DNA of 64,000 bases, taken from positions 1,454,863 to 1,518,862 of the forward strand of contig VWZW01002760.1 of NCBI GenBank assembly GCA_013397115.1, written 5' to 3'. Below, piece by piece: positions 52,501 through 61,500 of the stretch. The notes beneath the pieces are model-generated. The model was not told the DNA's origin, made no database searches, and saw only the letters and a list, made by a program, of their open reading frames with translations. Position numbers and translations under genes: made by a program. The stretch comes from Edolisoma coerulescens (Eukaryota > Chordata > Aves > Passeriformes > Campephagidae). Position 1 is the first letter of the stretch, and every line of letters starts with the position of its first letter.

Positions 52501-55500
52501 GAGCATTCTGATGCAGGGTTGCTCCTGTACCCTCAGCCTTCAGGGCAGATGTTCAGGCCTTGCTTTCACTTTGGCTTGCAAAATACATTTAGGGACTCCA
52601 TATTCTTAAGTAGATTTAAGTCTGTTTTTTCTTAGTGAATCAAGGTCTTGTAAAGGAGAGGGATTAAAAAACCAAAACCAAACCCCATGGAAGAGCTAGG
52701 ATCTAGTATGAAGATGAGATTGTCCTGTCTTTTTGCTCCAAGCTGTCAGTGACAGCAGTTAAACATTTGCAGTAGCTTTTACATTACTTCATGAGCTACT
52801 CCTACTGAATGAGCAGGTACTGTTAGATGCCCTCTCATTTAGTTTAAGGTTTTCCAGCTTTTCACACAAAAATGTCACAGCCAGCTTCTTGGCTAAACGA
52901 ATACAGCTGCTGGGCATAGTTATCTGTGGCTAACAGATTAGTGAACAGCAGCATGTCCATCGTGACCATTTTGCTGTGCAGGTTTCATATATACCCTGGG
53001 TTATGTAACTGGTTGTTCAGATCCTATTTTTAGGCTTTCTGCTGAGGCATGACCCATACCATCCAGGAGTATTTGCTCTCAGGCAGTGCCTGGGATGGTT
53101 AAATTTAAGAAGGAATGTAAGTGGTGTCTTCCCTCAGGCAATGGGATGGTGTCTGCTTGTGCCACCCCCCTTTAGCTGAGGCTGGGTCTCTTCTTGGTCC
53201 CACCAGTGAGACTTGGGGCACCTTGTATCACCCAGAGTCCTGCTGCAGGGGGAACATTGCCTGAATATCCCAGCCCCTGCTTGTATGGAGACCTTTCTCT
53301 GGGAACAACCCTCCCTCCTCACCCTGAGCTGTGCAATTCCCACTCCCAGAGCTGTGGTCTGAAACTGCTGTGGCACGGTACAGGCACGTCCTTGAGTGCT
53401 GATGATTTGTTATATAGAATTATATAAAATAACAGCAGAGAAAGTCCTGTGCTTTGTTCTGGTTTGTGAGAGCTGCTCTGCCATCCCTCCCCCGAGCTCA
53501 GTGCCCAGCGGTGTGGGTATAGGAAGATGTAATTTCCCAGGATGTCTGTGGGAAATAAGGAGAGCTGCTAACATCAAAGTGCCTAGCACTAGAGGTCAGT
53601 GTTTCTTTTCCAGGAAAGCTTCCATGTTGTTTGTAAACACTGACATTCCAATTAAACACAAGGAAGCAGCTTGGTGTTTAAATAGAAAGCAGGAGGAAGA
53701 GATGTTTCAGGTTTCTGGCAGTGACATATTTGACAGTGTCTGTGTTTAAGTAGGATTTAAACTTTTATTTGGTAAAAAGTTCAAAACCTGGGGATCAGAA
53801 TGCAGGTTATACTTTAGAGTTGTGATGGTATCTCAGATGATAATCACACTGGGCATTGTTTATCTCTGTAATCGAGGTTCTGTATATGGATGTACGGTCT
53901 CCTTGGATCTGGCACTTAGGACTTTAAAAGCAAACTGTGGTTTTGGCTCTCTTAGAAATCAATTATCCATATTCCCACTCAGCTGTTCTGCAGCCAGTAA
54001 CAGAATGATATGGATTTCTAACAGGGAAATATTCCCGTCAGCATGGCAGGGATATAACATCACAGGGTGCATTCCTAGTCTCGTCATATTGTACAAAATA
54101 GATTATTTTGTGTAATGCTTTTGTTTCTCTAAGCCAAAAAAACCAGCAAATCCGTTAAAAATATTTTGCTGAATAAACAATCATAAGCAAATATGCTCAC
54201 AAATATCCATGTGGTCTTTTTCACAGATTGAAGAGGCGAAAGAGGAATTTAATGATCACTCTGAAGACGTAGACAAAATAAATCAGATCTGCAAAAACCT
54301 GCAATTCCAGCTGAATAAAATGAGAAGCTTTGAGGAGCCTCCGTTCGAGAATGAGGCTAACATTATTGTGGACAGATGGCTGGATGTATGTAAAAAGTAA
54401 ATTATCAGGGTGGTCTTATCTGTTATGCATTATAGTAATTGATTCTGACGCGGGTGTAATATTTCGAATAAATTAAGTGCAATATGGCAGAGATTCTTAA
54501 GAGATAAATCCAAGTATTTACCAGAGCAAAGCTTGCAGAGTGTCTGTGGATGTAACATTTCTGAGCTCTCAGGTAGTTTATATCGTCAATTCTCCTTGGA
54601 AATAAATAATTCTAGAAATTGCGGGAAAAGGCAATATTTGTGCTTTCTGCATGAATCTGTAAGCTTCCATAACAACTTCTATGGATTTAGACTTTGGAGA
54701 CAATCTGGAAAATTACAGTGCTGGTGCTTTTGGTGAGAAATGTTTGCCACTGTCGATCTAAGCAGTGCATCAATACTGAGATTAAATGGTATTTACTGGG
54801 AGTAGATAAACATTAATGAGCAAGGCTCCTTCCTAAACCTGCCTTAAAACTGACAAGCTGCTGTTGTGATTGGTATGTTTGGTGACATGTGTGGCAGGGA
54901 TTTAAATATCTTCTCCATGACCAGTTTACTGTGAAGACACGAGATTTTTTTTTTTCCCCCTTTGCCACGCTTGTTTTTGTGGGTGGTTTTATCTTGCTCC
55001 GATTTTATTGTGCTGCTTTTGCTTTTAGAATATAACTCAACGTTTTTTAACATCCCTGTGTGCTTTCTGTCTGTCAATCTAATGGTAGATCAATGAAAAG
55101 ACCGAAAACTACTGTGATAATTTGGGGAGAGCTCAGGCTTTGTGGGACAAACTCCTGAGTTTATCTGGCACAATCGACGCTTGGGCGAATGCAGAGCTCA
55201 AGAATGCAGAAGACCATTGCCTGACTGAGGAGGACCTCACTCAGTTGAAGGTAATTTGAATGGAAATTTTTTACCTTTCATTTATACCACAGTGATACAG
55301 ACTTTGGGCTATAAACACGCACATTGCATAGAAATACCAGCAGAGGAAGTTGTAACGTTTGCAGTTGTATCTGCCTGGGTAGTTTCACTAAGGATGTTGC
55401 CTGTCTTTGGGGATACAGGTCTTGGAAACTAATGCACAGCTAGTGTATATGTGTAGTAAATGATTTTCAGTTGATGCAACACTGCCAATGCTGCTTTGGA

Positions 55501-58500
55501 TGACAAAAGCCCCCTCATTCCTTTGTGAGTACAAACACATGGAGCAAAGAGAAGGCCTGTAGAGCTTGTAGCCTGGAGTACAGTGGTGCACAGAGAAGAA
55601 AGAAGAGAATGTGTATAGACTAATGATTCATTTTCCGGGTAGAAATGGAACCTCTGGGACAGCTGGGCAATGCACAGCTCAAGAAGAGGTTGCAGAGGTG
55701 GTTTATTTTCCCCTTGTCCCAGCATGTTCCTCACTGTAACTTTTTGCAGCCTCAACAGAGGGTGGCTGCTGAGCAACTCCAGGGGCTGCACAAGGGCAGA
55801 CAGCAGCAGGCTTGGGCTGCCCGTGCCCCTTTAGCACAGATTATAACATTAATTCTTGGTATCAGGGTGCAGCTGGGTGTAAAAACACGTGCACTAGGTC
55901 TGTACCATTGAAGAGCTTCACGTACGGCGGTAAATATTTTAATTTCTAACTTTAGAGCCACAATGGACCAGATGTGCTGCTTTGTTGTGGTCGTAACCAG
56001 TGTCTACTAAGCAAAAATAATTTTCTGCTTGAATTCGATTGAGATACAGATATATCCCATATCCTCTTGTTTGGAAATTTGCAGGCAGATTTTCCTCCGT
56101 GTTTACAAGCTACAAATGGCCTGGTTTTTATTATGCTTGTTTGCAGTTTTCCTCCTACTGTCAGCACTGCTCATTTGTTTTAATTTGCAGAGCAGTAAAA
56201 AGCCAAGGTGCTCTTTGTGTATGGATCTTCACTAGGAAACAGTGGCATATCCGCTGTGCAGCAGTGGATATTTTGTCACATCATTGTTGTCTTTACCATA
56301 GTATTGCCAGAATTTACCTGAATTTAGGTCCCTGGAGGCTCCAGTGAAAATGCACCGGCTGGAAAATGCATCTTTAGGGCCATTTTGTTACCTGGAACAT
56401 GCTCAAGTCCAGCATGATGTGGCCGTGCCCACAGTGTGACTGTGCTCCTCCTTAGGAAGGGCTGTGCTGGAGGTGGCTACACTGCTGCTTCCCTTTGAGA
56501 AATAAGTCTCATAGGAGGAGGGAGAAGAGGGCAAGGGACACAGAAACCATGTTCCCATGAGCCACTAAAAAAGCAGAATAGAAGGAGAGAAAACTGAACG
56601 CAGTGCGTTGGAATTTTTGTAAAATGATTCCAAGTGCAGAGGTCATTGGGTTGATTTATTGCTGTATTGTTACTCTTCTTTTGTTGATCCTGAAACATCT
56701 CTGCATTTATGTTAATTCCAAAAAGACCCCCAACCACTGCAATGTGTATCATGTCACACAGGGTTGAAACCCGGGGTCCTTTGTGAGCGCCCAGCAGAGC
56801 ACTGGTGCATGTGTTTTCAAGGAGCCTGTCACAAAAGAACAGAGCAGTGAATTATTGGACTGTGTGTTTAAGGATAATTTCAGTATAAATAATGGGAGAG
56901 AAGTTCTGCTTTCCCCCTGTAGCCTGTATGCAAATGCAGACTCAAATTTTAAGGACTGCAGCACATGATTGGGTTCTGATGATTGCTTGTACAGAGACTA
57001 CAGAAGGAATGCTTTGTCCTCAGGGAGCTTGGAATATCGATTTGGGAATATGAGACAATATGATTATCCTGTTCATAAGTTGAAGCTGGCATTTAACCTT
57101 CACATAACTGACTTGTTCCAAAATACAGTCAAACGAGTGGAGGTCTTTTCATATGCAAATTATTTACATTTAAAAAGTGCTTACAGCGTGCGTTGTAGTT
57201 TATCACATCCATACCAAAGCACGTGCCACCAGGATGCCAATTCTTGACTTCAAGTCTGTGACATCTGAGAATATCCCTTTTAAAAGAAGTAGCGAGACAT
57301 AAATGCAAAATTAAAATTCTTTTCCTGAAAATTTACATGAAGCAAAATAATTAAGATTCTTAAATATATGCTAGATTTGCATTATCAGCTGCTTTGCCTG
57401 AGAAACATAGAGTGTTTCTGACTCGAATACATAAAATGCCTGAACTGCTAAAATGAAAATCAGGAAATGAACAAATTGTGACACCTCTATATACCCAAAA
57501 GCATAATCAGAATATTTTAATATAATTTTCTAACAGAAACAAAGAGATTTAATTTGGGGGGAAGCACACTTACCGATGTGATTTTTCCACCTTTAGGCAT
57601 GCTTACGAGTCCAAGAGCAGAAACTCCAAAAATTCGACAGCACGGTGGCTGAGATAGAAGAACTTCTGAATAGTAATGAACCTCCACTGGAGCTACAGGT
57701 ACAGAGAAGCTTTTGCAGCTAATACACCAGTACTCCTTACCACAGCCCCTCTTCTAGTATTGCCTTTGCCACCATCAGTTCCTGGTTTTATTTAAATCTG
57801 CTCAGGGAGAGTTGGAGGCATTTTGTTGCCAGTGGGCAGTGGCATTTCATTTGTTGTGTCTCTCAGGCTGTTACATGGTTAGAACCAAACCTGTCATTTT
57901 AAACACAAAGGTCTTTCTCATTTCTGTGCCTTTTTAGGCACTTGGGCCTGCCCAAAGAGGCTGATATCAGTGATATCTGGTGTTCAGCTGCTGGCCAGCA
58001 GCAGGGCACGATGAACCTCATCACCTCTTTGGGGATCCCAGGAACTCAGCTTTGCTGACTGCGTGTTTTAAACTCTGCCTTGACATAGCTCAGTGCAGCT
58101 TGGTAATGTGCAGTTTCTTGCATAGAGTGGTGTTTACTGTGATGTTTTCCTTTGGGATGCCACAAGGAAATCTTCATCTTTCTGTGTTGGCTTCACACAG
58201 CAAAGAATAACTTCATGTTTAAGACCATGTTAGCCTACCTTGCTCCTGTAGCAGTTCCCTAATCACCTGCTCACCGTGTCTGTCAGATGCACCTTGAGCT
58301 TGACCCCGTTCGACTATTTCTGTGTTTATCCTCAGCAGGCAGTGAACTCAGAGGAGTTTCACTGGGTAAAGTGATCTAAGGAGCTTAGGGCTTAGGGAAG
58401 GACTCAGCAACCTTGTTCTGTGCACGCTGTGCTCCTCGGGAGCACCAGCTGCCCTGAGTCCCTAGGGTGGTGTCCCACCATGTTCAGGACCTGTTGCTCC

Positions 58501-61500
58501 TTAGGGAATGGTCTTGAGCCAGAGCTCTCCACCTCTCTGCTGGCCTTTTTTTGGGTCACTGTGGGGAATTTTCCCCAGTGGAATCACTGCAGGGAGGTGT
58601 GTTACAAAGAGAGCTGCCACCCTCTTTTTCATGGCAGCCGAAGCTTGAGTAAGGCCTTTATCCAGCTCAGAGTAGGCACTGGAGAGATTGACAAATAAAT
58701 TTGTTAATAAAACAGCAGCAGTAAATATACTAATAGAGATGAACTGAGATCATTCCTCCTCAGAAAAGCAGGACTTAAATGTTTTTCAATTTCTGGAGTG
58801 GGAGGGAAACAAATCGAAACAAACTGTAATTGAAACATCTGGACTTCAGATCACTTAATTTATTTTTATGTTTATCGTGGATTTTTGTAATATTCTAGGA
58901 AATCAATCCAGTATAATTGATATATGTTTATTTCCAATTTTAAGGTCATCAGATCATCTATTGTGCAAAAAATGGAGCTAATAAAAGAGCTCTTGTCAGC
59001 AAAGCGAGGGCCCAGCGAACTCACCGTGAATACAGCAGAACTGAAAGGAGACCTTGATCTGGCCAAGACACAGATTGGAATGACTGAATCACTTCTCAAA
59101 GCTTTATCTCCTTCAGACACCTTAGAGATCTTTACTAAACTAGAGGTAGCATGCTACAAATTGTGTATATTTTATAAATTTGTGTACAATTTCTCTCTTG
59201 GGCAAGTGTTCGTAAGTGTTCATCCTGTGTAAATTGTAAACTGCTGGAATAACTCAAGTGAAGAACCTGGCTTGGATATTTCCTTAAGCTGCCAGAAACA
59301 TGGAAGAAAAGCCTCTTTTTACTGGAATTATCAGATATATTTAGTTAACCCTTGCAGCTGTTGGAAATGGTTAATCCTAGGCACAACAGCAATATTGCCA
59401 CCCAGGATATGTTCAAGCAGTAGTGGGTGTTTGGGTTGTGTATTTTCCAAGAGTGGGTAATACACAGAGAATGCCTTTGTGCCCCCTGAGCCTGACTGCA
59501 AGGGGAGCTCCCAGTAGACAATTTCAGCCAAACATTTGCTGAAACTCGAGCTTGGAGGCTTAGGCTGGCAAGATTTAAACCTCCTGTGGAGCAATGAGTG
59601 GATTATGCACATTGTGGGTGTGAGATCACTAGTGTTTGGGGCAGTGAAATCACAGCCATTGGAGGAAAGATAGAGCTTTTAATTAATTCTCTAGCTCCCT
59701 CTAAGTTGCTTTTCAGTCCACAGAGTCTTGACACACAGAATAAGGAATTTAGGGGGTGGAATAATGCCTATGGCAGCTAAGGCATTATAGCTTGTAAGTA
59801 TTATATGTTCTGGAACATGCAGTGGCACTATTCACCATCTGTTCTCTGTGGTCATGTTTGCATACAGGTGTATGCAAGGAGACTTTAGTGCTTTTACCTG
59901 CCTACTGATGGCCTTGTTAATGCCAATATGATTTAAGAAGTTATTTTGACACATAGGCGGGGCTAAACCCTTTTGCAAAACTCTAGTTTGTTCTAAAGCA
60001 GCTCTGTAAAGTGAACTGCTGCTTGCTCTTCAAAATTTTCATTTTAAAAATTTACCTGTGTTTTTTTAACCATAGGAGATACACCAGAAAATTCTGCAGC
60101 AAGAACACCTTGTGGCATTACTCCAGGAAGAGACGGATTGCCCTGATGTGGATGAATTAAATAAGCAGCTTAAATGTGTCACTGATTTGTTTAATAACAA
60201 GAAACATGTGCTTCAAGATCACTTTATTGGTGTTTTGAATCGTAAGTGAACACATTTTACGATTATTTACCTTTACAGGTTTGCATTGATTACCACAATG
60301 ACTTAAAGGTTCTACAATTAATTGGTTAAGTGTCTGAAACTGCTTTGATACCCCAAATTGCCTCAGGTTTCTGAACAAGATAAAGATTTGCAGAAAAATC
60401 GGTTTTGATCCCAAAAAACCACTCAGTCTGAATCAAAGTATTTTGTTTCTTATTTTGGCATTTAAAAAAATAGATAAAAGAAGTGTAAAGCATAATTCAG
60501 GAACAAGTGCCAGAGTACTTAATTTAAAAATACAGAAATCCAATGCTTTAATTTTTTCCAGTTATTTTTTTATTTAAAGTTAGTTATAAGAATAAATAAA
60601 GTTATTACTCTTCGCTTTAAGCAAGACACAGGATTGTGCAGGTTGGAAGTTCAGCCCAAAGGTGGTCTCATGTCTTCAAATAGTATTAATATGTGTGGAA
60701 ATGAGAAAAGTTTCCACTAGGCTATTCCAGGTCTTGTTTACCCAAACTGCTGTTTATAACAGACTGTTCCTAGAGAACAGGTGTGTTGATTGTCAACTAA
60801 TGCTGGGTAAAAAAACCCCAAAATCTGCAGCATTTTCAGTCACATGTGCTGTAGTAAAAAGCAGCCTTTGACAGTGGCACTGATAAATGTAATTGTAAAT
60901 TGTCTGAAGTCTTCATGTGAAATAGGATTTTCTTTCGCAGAATGCAATTAATGAAAAAACATTGGAATGTACCTTTTTTTTCAGGTCAGTGCAAGAATTT
61001 TAATGACTGGTTCAGCAGCACTCAGCTGTCTCTGAAGGATTGCTTTGAGCCCTCAGAAACAAAACCCATACTGGAAGAAAGGCAACAGAGGCTAAAAGTA
61101 AAGTATCAAACTATTGTAATTTCTAAAGCTGATTGTTCTTGAAGTGTTGTTCTTTTTACCCACAAGACTATTCTTGGGATTGAATTCTCTGCGGTGGCAG
61201 AGAAAGAACATCTCATGTAACTTAAAGCATTAGGAAAATAAGGGCAATGAAAATAAAACTTAATTGAAATGAAGTGTCAGTGTTCAGGTTCAGACAACTT
61301 GGGCAAGTGAGAGACAGGACAGTAGTTAATGAAAGTCAGTGGACCTTGACCAAGTACTTCAGTGTGCAAGGCTGCAGAAAGTCAAATATGTAGAGAGTAG
61401 CATGAAATTCTGACCCCCAGTGGACTCAAATGTGAAAAATTTGCATTTAATTTGTTGTAGCAAGATTTTCTCTCCAAATCAGACAGAATGGACAGAAAAC